A stretch of DNA of 64,000 nucleotides. It comes from Pedobacter sp. WC2423 (GTDB lineage: Bacteria; Bacteroidota; Bacteroidia; Sphingobacteriales; Sphingobacteriaceae). The notes under the pieces were generated by a model that had not been told where the DNA came from, searched no databases, and saw only the letters and a program-made list of their open reading frames with translations. The stretch covers positions 2,790,001 to 2,854,000 of the forward strand of contig NZ_CP162005.1 in NCBI RefSeq assembly GCF_040822065.1. Direction: 5' to 3'. This document shows, piece by piece, positions 8,535 through 16,386 of this stretch (positions within the stretch are counted from its first letter, which is position 1; every line of letters starts with the position of its first letter). A program made the position numbers and the translations under genes.

Positions 8535-9587
8535 ATGACTACCCTGCAATTACGTATTACTGAAATTTCACAACGTCCCGGAAACAACGTCTTCATTCAA
8601 TTTGAACCCGTAAATGGCCTTCCACTAATCTATGAAGCCGGACAATTCCTGACCGTACTCTTTCAGGTTAACAACAAAGAAATCAGGCGTTCCTACTCCA
8701 TTTGCAGCTCACCCGCAATAGACGAACCCCTTAGTATTGCAGTAAAACTCGTAGAAAACGGAGAAATCTCTAAATATCTCCACCACAAAACAGCTGTCGG
8801 AGATATCCTGAACGTACTGCCCCCAACAGGAATTTTCACTTACACTCCTGTCAAAACCATCAAACGTACCGTATTTCTCTTTGCAGCCGGCGTAGGTATT
8901 ACCCCCATTTATTCCATTCTGAAAACGGCCCTGCTACAAGAAGAAAGCTCAAAAATAGTACTGATCTACAGCAACCGTTCCGCCACAACAACCCTTTTTT
9001 ACAAAGAACTGAACCAGTGGCAAAAAGACTACCCCGAACGCTTTAAACTAATCTATCTATTCAGCGACTCTAAAAACCTGCAACTCGCACGCCTCAACAG
9101 CTTTGCATTCCACGATCTTTACAACTCCAACATCCAGTACGACCAATACGATGCCCTATGCTACACCTGCGGCCCCATTGACTACATGGTGATGTGCCGC
9201 ATTTCCCTTTTAGGCTTAGGCTTCCGTATAGACCAGATAAAAAAAGAAACCTATTTCATCCCCGAAGATGAAGCAGACGACGACGACATGACCGAGAAGG
9301 TCATCAAAGACAAAAACACCTACACCGTCATCCTTGAATTCAATAAAAACGTCTACCAATTAGAAGTACCCTGGTATAAAAGAATCCTGGAAGTGGCTCT
9401 TGCGCATAACATCAATGTACCCTACAGCTGCGGAGCCGGAATATGCAGTTCCTGCGTAGCTTCCTGCACCCAAGGCGGCGTCAGAATGGACTATAACGAA
9501 GTCTTAACCGATGAAGAAATAGCAGCCGGAAGAGTGCTGATCTGTACAGGGCACCCTACCCAAAACAACACTAAAATTGTAATCTAA
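8535..9587 (+). CDS. Ferredoxin-NADP reductase-like flavoprotein with C-terminal 2Fe-2S domain (PaaE/Hmp-type)
   Basis: A 350-residue electron-transfer enzyme of the phthalate dioxygenase reductase/PaaE type. An FAD-binding barrel with RRSYSICSSP comes first. The NAD(P)-binding domain has FAAGVGITPIYSIL and the CGP motif (YTCGPIDYMV). A plant-type ferredoxin domain ends the protein, with CGAGICSSCVASC and a later Cys in VLICTGHP, giving the C-x4-C-x2-C-x(n)-C ligand set. It would pass electrons from NAD(P)H through FAD and the cluster to an oxygenase or other acceptor. No oxygenase is nearby, so its partner is unknown. It lies 38 nt after the kinase gene and may be read from it or from its own promoter. 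An upstream in-frame TTG (8526) is possible, but ATG 8535 is preferred. Confidence 0.92.
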   Translation: MTTLQLRITEISQRPGNNVFIQFEPVNGLPLIYEAGQFLTVLFQVNNKEIRRSYSICSSPAIDEPLSIAVKLVENGEISKYLHHKTAVGDILNVLPPTGIFTYTPVKTIKRTVFLFAAGVGITPIYSILKTALLQEESSKIVLIYSNRSATTTLFYKELNQWQKDYPERFKLIYLFSDSKNLQLARLNSFAFHDLYNSNIQYDQYDALCYTCGPIDYMVMCRISLLGLGFRIDQIKKETYFIPEDEADDDDMTEKVIKDKNTYTVILEFNKNVYQLEVPWYKRILEVALAHNINVPYSCGAGICSSCVASCTQGGVRMDYNEVLTDEEIAAGRVLICTGHPTQNNTKIVI

Positions 9588-9728
9588 GACTCCACCAAAC
9601 TCTATATGTAAAAGTTCTGTCTGATCTATCACGCTAAGGTTCTGTATAATTCTATGCCTTAAAATTCTATCAAATTCAAAACTTGAATTCGCATTTAATT
9701 CTGGATTCTTCCAAAAAATCATTAAGAG

Positions 9729-9813
9729 ATAAGCGATCCATAACGATATCTAACCAGCTAGCCATCAACAACAAGTAATAAGCGATCCATAACGATATCT
9801 AACCAGCTAGCCA
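9729..9813. repeat. 36-nt direct repeat, two perfect copies plus a fragment
   Basis: Copies at 9729-9764 and 9778-9813 are identical over 36 nt, beginning ATAAGCGATCCATAACGATA and ending CAGCTAGCCA, with a 49-nt period. A fragment (ATAAGCGAT) recurs at 9839-9847. A diverged relative lies at 38382-38424 in another intergenic gap, which suggests a dispersed extragenic element. Confidence 0.85.
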
Positions 9814-9898
9814 AATTAACCAACCACAAAGTTGTGAAATAAGCGATTGCGTTGTAAACTGATGAAACGGTTATCGGGAAAGGGTTAAAATCTGAATC

Positions 9899-9983
9899 AA
9901 TAAAAAAAGGTTAAGCAATTTTCTGAGCCTCGGATCCCTCTTCAGGGAACGCAAGCCAGAAAACTGCTTAACCTTTTTTTATT
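9899..9983. terminator. Bidirectional terminator with a 27-bp stem
   Basis: The arms 9899-9925 and 9957-9983 are complementary at 26 of 27 positions. Each transcript would end in a U-rich tract (A7 on the left arm, T7 on the right), so the element can work in both directions. It lies between the convergent ferredoxin reductase and glgC genes, as expected. The 31-nt loop holds a further small hairpin, CCCT-CTTC-AGGG. Confidence 0.9.
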
Positions 9984-10000
9984 GACCTTCAGGAGAACCC

Positions 10001-11275
10001 CTACCCAATCACCGTTCCATCAGTAATTACTGCATCCTTCTTCACAACCACAATACCATCCTTAACCGCATAACACTCAAAATCCCCATCCTCTAAATGA
10101 ACCCCACCATTAATCACTACATCATTCCCAATCCTGCAATTCTTATCAACGATCGCGTTAAAAATCTTGCACCTGTCGCCAATTCCAATCAGCGGTCTTC
10201 CCGCAGCATTTTCCTCCGCAATCTCGGCAAGCGTCTGGTACCTGTCACTACCCATGATATAAGTATTCTCTACAGACGTACCATTACCAATCCTTGACCT
10301 GATACCAATCACAGAATGCTTAATAAGGTCCGCATTTAAAATACAACCCTCCGCAATAACCGCTTTCACTAACGAAGTACTTAAAATCTTGGTTGGCGGC
10401 AACATCCTTGGCCTGGTGAATATACTCTGATTACTATCAAACAAATTGAACTTTGGAATATCATCCGTCAACCCTAAATTTGCCTCAAAGAAAGAGCAGA
10501 TATTACCAATATCCGTCCAATACCCCTCATACTGAAAACTCAGTACACGCTGCGTCTTTAACACACGCGGAATAATTTCCTTACCAAAATCCTTTTCCTC
10601 AGGATTCTCCGCAAATATCTTCACCAGTAAATCCCTGTTGAAAATATAAATACCCATTGACGCCAGGTAATTACGACCCTCAGCCTGCATTTCCGGCCCA
10701 GTATCAGAAGCCCAGTCCACCAATAAATCGGCACTCGGTTTCTCAATAAAAGAAGTAATTATATTTTCCTCATTCGCCTTTAAGATACCAAAACTCGTTG
10801 CATCCTTAGCCGTACTCGGGATAGTTGCCAAAGTCACCTCTGCCCCACTCTCCTCATGCGCCAATAACATCTCGTTAAAATCCATCTGGTACAGCTGATC
10901 ACCCGATAAGATCAGGACATATTCAAAATCATGCTGCAACAAATGATGCATCGTCTGACGCACAGCATCAGCCGTTCCCTGAAACCACGTTGGATTATCA
11001 GGCGTTTGCTCTGCCGCAAGAATATCCACAAAAGCATCACTGAAATGGCTGAAATGGTATGTATTTTTAATGTGCTTATTTAAAGAAGCCGAATTAAACT
11101 GAGTAAGGACAAACATGCGGTGAATACCAGAATTCAGACAATTAGAAATAGGAATGTCTACCAAACGATATTTCCCGGCAATTGGAACTGCGGGCTTAGA
11201 ACGGGTCTGCGTAAGCGGCGATAATCTGGAGCCCTGGCCACCGCCAAGGATAACTCCTAGTACTTTTTCAGTCAT
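10001..11275 (-). CDS. glgC: Glucose-1-phosphate adenylyltransferase (ADP-glucose pyrophosphorylase)
   Basis: A 424-residue enzyme that converts glucose-1-phosphate and ATP to ADP-glucose, the donor for glycogen synthesis. The N-terminal nucleotidyltransferase domain begins LGVILGGGQGSRLSPLTQTRSKPAVP, the diagnostic ATP-binding loop. It continues with SGDQLYQMDF (metal-binding Asp), GYWTDIG, and FIEKP for sugar-phosphate binding. A C-terminal left-handed beta-helix (about 300-424) provides the regulatory and oligomerisation part. Its start lies 8 nt after the glgA stop, so glgA-glgC form a two-gene glycogen operon read leftward. Length is normal for bacterial GlgC. Confidence 0.96.
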   Translation of the reverse strand: MTEKVLGVILGGGQGSRLSPLTQTRSKPAVPIAGKYRLVDIPISNCLNSGIHRMFVLTQFNSASLNKHIKNTYHFSHFSDAFVDILAAEQTPDNPTWFQGTADAVRQTMHHLLQHDFEYVLILSGDQLYQMDFNEMLLAHEESGAEVTLATIPSTAKDATSFGILKANEENIITSFIEKPSADLLVDWASDTGPEMQAEGRNYLASMGIYIFNRDLLVKIFAENPEEKDFGKEIIPRVLKTQRVLSFQYEGYWTDIGNICSFFEANLGLTDDIPKFNLFDSNQSIFTRPRMLPPTKILSTSLVKAVIAEGCILNADLIKHSVIGIRSRIGNGTSVENTYIMGSDRYQTLAEIAEENAAGRPLIGIGDRCKIFNAIVDKNCRIGNDVVINGGVHLEDGDFECYAVKDGIVVVKKDAVITDGTVIG

Positions 11276-11283
11276 ATGATAAA

Positions 11284-12690
11284 TTACATTTGGTACAGAT
11301 CTATATATTGTTGGGCTGCCTTATCCCAGGAGTGATCCAATTGCATGGTGAACTTTAAAATTTCCTTTATCTGTTTCTTATTCTGATAAAGGTCATAAGC
11401 TCTTCCAATCGCATGTCCAACATCCTCTACACTTGTTTGGTCATGGCAAATACCAAACCCACCATCACCTATATCCACCACCGTATCTTTTAAACCACCT
11501 ATTCTTCTTACAACCGGTACCGTACCATAACGCAAAGCATACATCTGATTTAACCCGCAAGGCTCTACCCTTGAAGGCATCAATAAGAAGTCCGCTCCAG
11601 CGTAAATCTGGTGAGATAACGTTTCATTGTAACCAATATAAGCGTTATAATTTCCGGGGAACCACTCCTTTAACTCCATCAATTTTTCCTCAACCTCAGG
11701 ATCACCCGATCCCAATACAAGAATATTTATGTTCCCATAGCTATGTGCTAAAGAATTATGGAAAATTGCAGGTAATAAATCCGCCCCTTTCTCTCCTACC
11801 AGCCTGCCAATAAAAGTAAACAGCGGTTTTGAAGGATCTAAATTAAAAACATCACATAAGGCCGCTTTGTTTGCTTTCTTTCCACTTTCTACCGTCCTTA
11901 TCGTGTAATTTTTTGTTAACATAGGATCTTTCTGCGGATCCCATACTTCATTGTCTATACCATTCAGAATTCCGGCAGACTTTCCCCTTTCACTTGCTAA
12001 AAGACCTTCCAGCCCATTTGCATTGTAACTGATTTCTTCCAGGTAACTTGGAGAAACTGTCGTTACGCGCCACGCACACTTAATAGCTGAAGCCAGTGGA
12101 TTAATATCTTTTTTCCATTCCAGCAATCCCGATCTCCAAAGATCAAAAGCTGGCAGGTAAGCTAACTTATCCCATCCAAATTGCCCCTGATATTGTGCAT
12201 TATGGATAGTTAGTATAGTCGGGATATTTCTAAGGTCTTTATATTTCTCACAATTGCCCGTCATAAATGGAACAAGGCCAGTATGATGGTCATGACAATG
12301 GATTACATCCGGACGATGCTCCCACTGGTTAATCCAGTCTAAAACAGCAATCTGGTAAGCAAGAAAACGTTCAGTATCATCCTCATAGCCATACACCTTA
12401 TCACGGTCTGTGAGTCCGGCAATATGAACAAGATAAAGATCGAAACCCAGTTTATTGGTTTTTTCTCTAAAGATACGAACAGGAAAATGACGGGTTCCAA
12501 GATTGCCCCATCCATCATACACCACTTCAAATTCGTTTTGCAGCAGGAATGAGTTGTTATAAGCCGGCATTACCACCTTAGCATAATGGCCTAGTTTAGT
12601 TTGATATTTTGGTAATGCGCCTACTACGTCCCCTAATCCGCCAACTTTAGCTATCGGATAACATTCTGCACTGAGATGAATTATTTCCAT
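11284..12690 (-). CDS. glgA: Glycogen synthase (ADP-glucose-dependent, GT5)
   Basis: A 468-residue GT-B enzyme that adds ADP-glucose-derived glucosyl units to alpha-1,4-glucan. The N-terminus has the KVGGLGDVVGALP loop (residues 16-28) that binds the nucleotide sugar. HCHDHHTGLVP, TIHNAQYQG and NGIDNEVWDP follow. The C-terminal domain carries FIGRLVGEKGADLL and PSRVEPCGLNQMYALRYGTVPVVRRIGGLKD, containing the conserved acidic residue of the active site. It is the first gene of the leftward glgA-glgC pair. The start at ATG 12690 places the glucan loop near the N-terminus as in other GlgA proteins. The 224-bp gap upstream, shared with a divergent lipoprotein gene, should hold its promoter. Confidence 0.96.
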   Translation of the reverse strand: MEIIHLSAECYPIAKVGGLGDVVGALPKYQTKLGHYAKVVMPAYNNSFLLQNEFEVVYDGWGNLGTRHFPVRIFREKTNKLGFDLYLVHIAGLTDRDKVYGYEDDTERFLAYQIAVLDWINQWEHRPDVIHCHDHHTGLVPFMTGNCEKYKDLRNIPTILTIHNAQYQGQFGWDKLAYLPAFDLWRSGLLEWKKDINPLASAIKCAWRVTTVSPSYLEEISYNANGLEGLLASERGKSAGILNGIDNEVWDPQKDPMLTKNYTIRTVESGKKANKAALCDVFNLDPSKPLFTFIGRLVGEKGADLLPAIFHNSLAHSYGNINILVLGSGDPEVEEKLMELKEWFPGNYNAYIGYNETLSHQIYAGADFLLMPSRVEPCGLNQMYALRYGTVPVVRRIGGLKDTVVDIGDGGFGICHDQTSVEDVGHAIGRAYDLYQNKKQIKEILKFTMQLDHSWDKAAQQYIDLYQM

Positions 12691-12914
12691 AAATTATTGG
12701 AATACTGAAATAAGAAGCTGTTTAAATTTGCTATTAAAATATGAGTTATAACCCAAATAAGTGCAGTTTGTTTTTCATTAAATTGTATTATTTTTTTTCA
12801 AAGCCTATCAGGCTTATTTTGTTATTGTTAGGATATTTATTTAAATAAATAAACATTATATGGAAATACAGAAGTAAGTTGAGGTTTTAATTAAATATTA
12901 AATTTATTATTGAT

Positions 12915-13718
12915 ATGGAAATTCACAAAAGATGTTTATCGATCAGCCTGATCTTTTTACTAGGATGCCTGGGCTGTAAAAAGAAAGATGAACCTGTTCA
13001 GTCTCCTGAAATTATTCCCCCGGTAGTGGAGACTGGAAACAGAAAATTAATTCCGGTACAGCTCGGGAGCGGCAAGTCCAAAATAGTCATTAACTATACC
13101 CCTTTGTTTTCTATACTGAAGATCACACACGAAGATGGTGGAAGTATAGCAATCACTTATGACAAGATGGATAAACCGGTGGAATTAGAGCGGCTTAAGA
13201 ATAATGAGCCTGTTTCTGGTACGAACTACGAGCTGGATGAAAAAGGCAGAGTAATCAAGGGTACCACGTATAAGATCAAGGGAAATAAATATACACAGAC
13301 CGGGTTTTACGACCTAGATTACGACACTAACAATCAAGTCATTAAAGTTAGTTATTTCGATGCAAATGACCGAAAGATTGCTGAACAGGAGAAAAAATAT
13401 AATGAGACCGGCAGCCTGACTTTTGAAAAAGGCATTACCAATAACCTGAATTATGATTATGACCTCAAAAATGGGTTATTTAAACAGAGCAACTATATAT
13501 GGTTACTGCAATTGGAAAAAGAGAATAACCTTTTCCCTTCCGGAATAAACCTCTTCCTCTCAGAACGCAATAACATACAGCAATGCAATGACCTGTTAAA
13601 CCCCGGTATGAATCAAAGTTTCAATTACGTTTTTAACAAAGATGGTTATCCTGAAACTATCAATTCAACCGTAGATGGTGTGAAAAGTGTTATAAAGGTG
13701 GTATATAAAGAACTCTGA
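12915..13718 (+). CDS. Hypothetical lipoprotein with RHS/YD-like repeats
   Basis: A 267-residue protein with a lipoprotein signal peptide (MEIHKRCLSISLIFLLGCLG, lipidated Cys at 21). The sequence directly after the Cys is KKKDE, a charged patch of the sort that acts as a surface-export signal in Bacteroidota, so surface exposure is plausible. The mature part contains beta-rich units such as YDKMDKPVELERL, YELDEKGRVIKGTTY and YDTNNQVIKVSYFDANDRKI. These resemble the YD/DUF4595-like repeats of many Bacteroidota lipoproteins. It stands alone between the divergent glgA gene and a terminator. I do not recognise a function. Confidence 0.8.
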   Translation: MEIHKRCLSISLIFLLGCLGCKKKDEPVQSPEIIPPVVETGNRKLIPVQLGSGKSKIVINYTPLFSILKITHEDGGSIAITYDKMDKPVELERLKNNEPVSGTNYELDEKGRVIKGTTYKIKGNKYTQTGFYDLDYDTNNQVIKVSYFDANDRKIAEQEKKYNETGSLTFEKGITNNLNYDYDLKNGLFKQSNYIWLLQLEKENNLFPSGINLFLSERNNIQQCNDLLNPGMNQSFNYVFNKDGYPETINSTVDGVKSVIKVVYKEL

Positions 13719-13725
13719 CAGACTC

Positions 13726-13772
13726 AACAGGTGCAGGACTAATTATTGAATCAGCACTGCACCTGTTTTTTT
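13726..13772 (+). terminator. Rho-independent terminator after the lipoprotein gene
   Basis: Arms AACAGGTGCAG (13726-13736) and CTGCACCTGTT (13757-13767) form an 11-bp stem followed by a run of seven T. It begins 7 nt after the lipoprotein stop and lies in front of a convergent gene. Confidence 0.9.
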
Positions 13773-13780
13773 ATAAAATC

Positions 13781-16375
13781 TTAGAAATTAAATCCTACTG
13801 AGATATAAGGCATCGTACTTTCTTTTGAAAAACCTACTGCTGCCTGGATCAGGATTAAATCTGCCGGAACAATGTAAATGCCACCACCATAACCGTGGTG
13901 CCACTGGTTGGAAGTTTGTCCCGGCACCCATACACGGCCCACGTCATTAAAGCCTAAAAGGCCCAGTGAACCTGGTACAATGTAAGAAGTAAAGTCAAAT
14001 AACTTCAAACGCAGATCAAGATTGTAATACAACATAGACTTCCCAGTAAAGCGGTTGGTATGAAAACCACGAAGATTATGCACCCCACCTAACTGCATTT
14101 GCTGGAAAAATTCAGGATCCCCAACCGTTGTACCTCCACCCAAACGGTTCGCAATCACAAAACCAGATTGTCCCGGATTCATATAATAACGGAACTCTGA
14201 TTGTATTTTTCCATAACGTTCATGATCTCCGTTAAGCTGCTGATTAGCAGTAATCCTGGTATTCCAATACATTCCCTTTTTAGGAATAGAGATATTATCT
14301 CTGGAATCATATTTCACTTCAGTAATCAGACCTGCATAAATACGATCTGAGAAAACTGATTCTTCCGGATTACTCTGGTTAAAGTCATTCAGGAACCGCT
14401 TTTCATTCCCTGAACGGCTGCTGGTATAGTATTCAGTAGCCAGTCCGCCACCAACTGTCCATTTATCTGCTTTTTTATAAGCCTGAAAATCTGCCGTCAG
14501 GTAATCATATCGGTTACGGTAATAGGACATCCCTTTAGGATCCTCTTTGATAAACGCAGTTTCATTACCCAGGCCAAAGAAGTTACTCAGGTTATTTGGT
14601 CCCAGCAGGTTCGCATTGACCTTTAGATTAGTATTTCCAATCGCTTTTTTAAAATCTCCGGCGTAATTTAGAATAAAGGATTTACGGCCCGTTGAATAAT
14701 CTACCCAAAACTCCTGATGAGAAGCATAAGGAGTTCTTCTGAATCCCTGTTTCTCCAGTATCAGCCCTACGCCTGCCTGTATTCCCTGGTCAATATTATA
14801 ATTGACATGAAACAGCGGACCAAACTGATCAAATACAAAACTTCTTTTATTGTACTGATTTACAGCTGTATCCGTTGACAAACGAAGTTTAGCCACACTA
14901 GCAGCTGGAATTTCATTGTCCTGATCTGAACGGTCATAAATATAAGTATTGGATTTATGGTTCAATGCTTTATCGATTACAAACTGATCATTGCCATCTC
15001 CACCAATCATCCGGACTTTGACCGGGGATTTAGTTTCTCCGGTAACTTCAAAAATATCGTCCCCTCCCATTCCATACAACCTGATTTCGTGAGTTAACTT
15101 AGGATCAAAAGTACGGTGATATAACTTTCTGCCTGTTTCACCACTCTTTTTAATATTGCTGACCGTCAGTTCTATATTTCCATTTTTTTTATGCTTCACC
15201 TCAAAATACTCTCTTTTGTCGGAAGCCGGAATTTCAACTGTAGCCGCAAGGAAACGATAATAAGTCATTGCACTTTTCTCCAGGTTATCTTTCCTGGCAA
15301 TCATGATTTGCAGCGTCTGCTCTCCGCCCTGAGCAAAAATATCAGCTGGCATCAGCAGCATTGATTTCCGTAAAATGGCAGGCGTCAGTTTCTGCTGTAC
15401 ATATTTGATTTCTTCCTGCCAGTCTTTTTCACTCAGTCCGCTCAGGAAATACCTGTCAAAATAACGCTGATAAAAGTTCCACTGGTCAACCGCTCTGATA
15501 TTTGGTTCATAAGGCTGATGTTTAGCATTGAGCCATTGATGAGATAGAATCCACGGAAATACACCAGAAGACTTAAAAAACACTTTATCCCGGTCACGCG
15601 GAACAGGAACATATTCCTTATCTCCCTTGTTATCTTCCAGTTTCAGCCATCTCCAGTTATCCTCATGTCTGTCCCAGTCTCCTACAATAAAATCAAGCAA
15701 TCTTGCTCTCAATACCAGTTTTTGGTTGAAATGGATATCATTATCCTCTTCTGCTTTTCGCTGCGCCTTGATAGTATTATCACTTTTCTCATAACCGGTT
15801 GGCATCCGTTCTTCCAGCAAATAAACCGCATTGGCAAAATCCTTTCTGTACTGCCCCAGTGCAGGATCATCTCCAACATATACAATTTCGGGATTCGCAT
15901 GAGGAAGGTCAAGCACATCGGCCAGCGGAGGAACGATTAACGCAGAATAAGGATGACTCGTAGAGATCTGATCCTGTACAATATCTTTTGCAATCGTTGC
16001 TCTCAGATTTTCAGGTAAGCCTCTTTCAGAATACTTTTGTACCGTTCTTAATACCCATTCCCTGCCCGAAGCATCCTCTAAACGCATCGAACGGGTTTGC
16101 ATCCCACCGCCCATTTGCAGGAATTTCATTCCGCCATGTTCTTGCTGCAAATCAACAATCCGCATCTTTACAGGCGTAGCCCATTGTTTACGGTAATTCT
16201 CCCCTAAAAAGAAACGGTGTGTTTTGGATACCGCGTCATATTCAGGAGCAATCGCTATGGTAATAGAATCCTTTGTACGCTGAAGCTGGGCATTTGTCAA
16301 TAGTGGAAAACTAAAAAACAGAGCAGTTAATGATACTGTCAGGTTTATCCTATTCTTTCTGGAAATTATGATCAT
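13781..16375 (-). CDS. Outer-membrane beta-barrel (Omp85/BamA-like) protein with N-terminal kinase-like domain
   Basis: An 864-residue exported protein. A signal peptide ends near LLTNAQ (residue 30). Residues about 85-400 look like an atypical kinase fold: a strand with RLEDASGREWVLRTVQK (98-114), then LLDFIVGDWDRHEDNW (226-241), whose DRHxxN matches the catalytic loop of PI3K, HipA and FAM20-type kinases, then VPRDRDKVFF (258-267) as a possible metal-binding site. A short beta-rich region with GGDDIFEV and GGDGNDQFVI follows. The C-terminal third is a surface-antigen/Omp85 barrel with LGGVHNLRGFHTNRF (the VRGF-type motif) and a final aromatic residue (GFNF). It is the last gene of the polyphosphate kinase operon, 11 nt after the GAF-domain gene. 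The barrel is confident. The kinase-like assignment comes from motifs only. Confidence 0.85.
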   Translation of the reverse strand: MIIISRKNRINLTVSLTALFFSFPLLTNAQLQRTKDSITIAIAPEYDAVSKTHRFFLGENYRKQWATPVKMRIVDLQQEHGGMKFLQMGGGMQTRSMRLEDASGREWVLRTVQKYSERGLPENLRATIAKDIVQDQISTSHPYSALIVPPLADVLDLPHANPEIVYVGDDPALGQYRKDFANAVYLLEERMPTGYEKSDNTIKAQRKAEEDNDIHFNQKLVLRARLLDFIVGDWDRHEDNWRWLKLEDNKGDKEYVPVPRDRDKVFFKSSGVFPWILSHQWLNAKHQPYEPNIRAVDQWNFYQRYFDRYFLSGLSEKDWQEEIKYVQQKLTPAILRKSMLLMPADIFAQGGEQTLQIMIARKDNLEKSAMTYYRFLAATVEIPASDKREYFEVKHKKNGNIELTVSNIKKSGETGRKLYHRTFDPKLTHEIRLYGMGGDDIFEVTGETKSPVKVRMIGGDGNDQFVIDKALNHKSNTYIYDRSDQDNEIPAASVAKLRLSTDTAVNQYNKRSFVFDQFGPLFHVNYNIDQGIQAGVGLILEKQGFRRTPYASHQEFWVDYSTGRKSFILNYAGDFKKAIGNTNLKVNANLLGPNNLSNFFGLGNETAFIKEDPKGMSYYRNRYDYLTADFQAYKKADKWTVGGGLATEYYTSSRSGNEKRFLNDFNQSNPEESVFSDRIYAGLITEVKYDSRDNISIPKKGMYWNTRITANQQLNGDHERYGKIQSEFRYYMNPGQSGFVIANRLGGGTTVGDPEFFQQMQLGGVHNLRGFHTNRFTGKSMLYYNLDLRLKLFDFTSYIVPGSLGLLGFNDVGRVWVPGQTSNQWHHGYGGGIYIVPADLILIQAAVGFSKESTMPYISVGFNF

Positions 16376-16386
16376 TTAATCTGTTT

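Larger units (their letters stand above)
9588..10000. other. Convergent intergenic region with degenerate and direct repeats
   Basis: This 413-bp gap between convergent genes has no credible ORF. The first 130 bp hold loosely repeated TTCTGT/TTCTAT units and a small inverted repeat near 9669-9686. The centre holds a 36-nt direct repeat. The end holds a long terminator hairpin. Confidence 0.7.

Noticed and set aside
11433-11813. 126-codon plus-strand ORF
   Set aside because: It is antisense to glgA and has the low-complexity His/Pro-rich content typical of shadow frames.
12801-12815. Terminator hairpin AAGCC-TATCA-GGCTT between glgA and the lipoprotein gene
   Set aside because: The stem is only 5 bp and the flanking genes are divergent, where a terminator is not expected. 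It may be chance or a weak operator.
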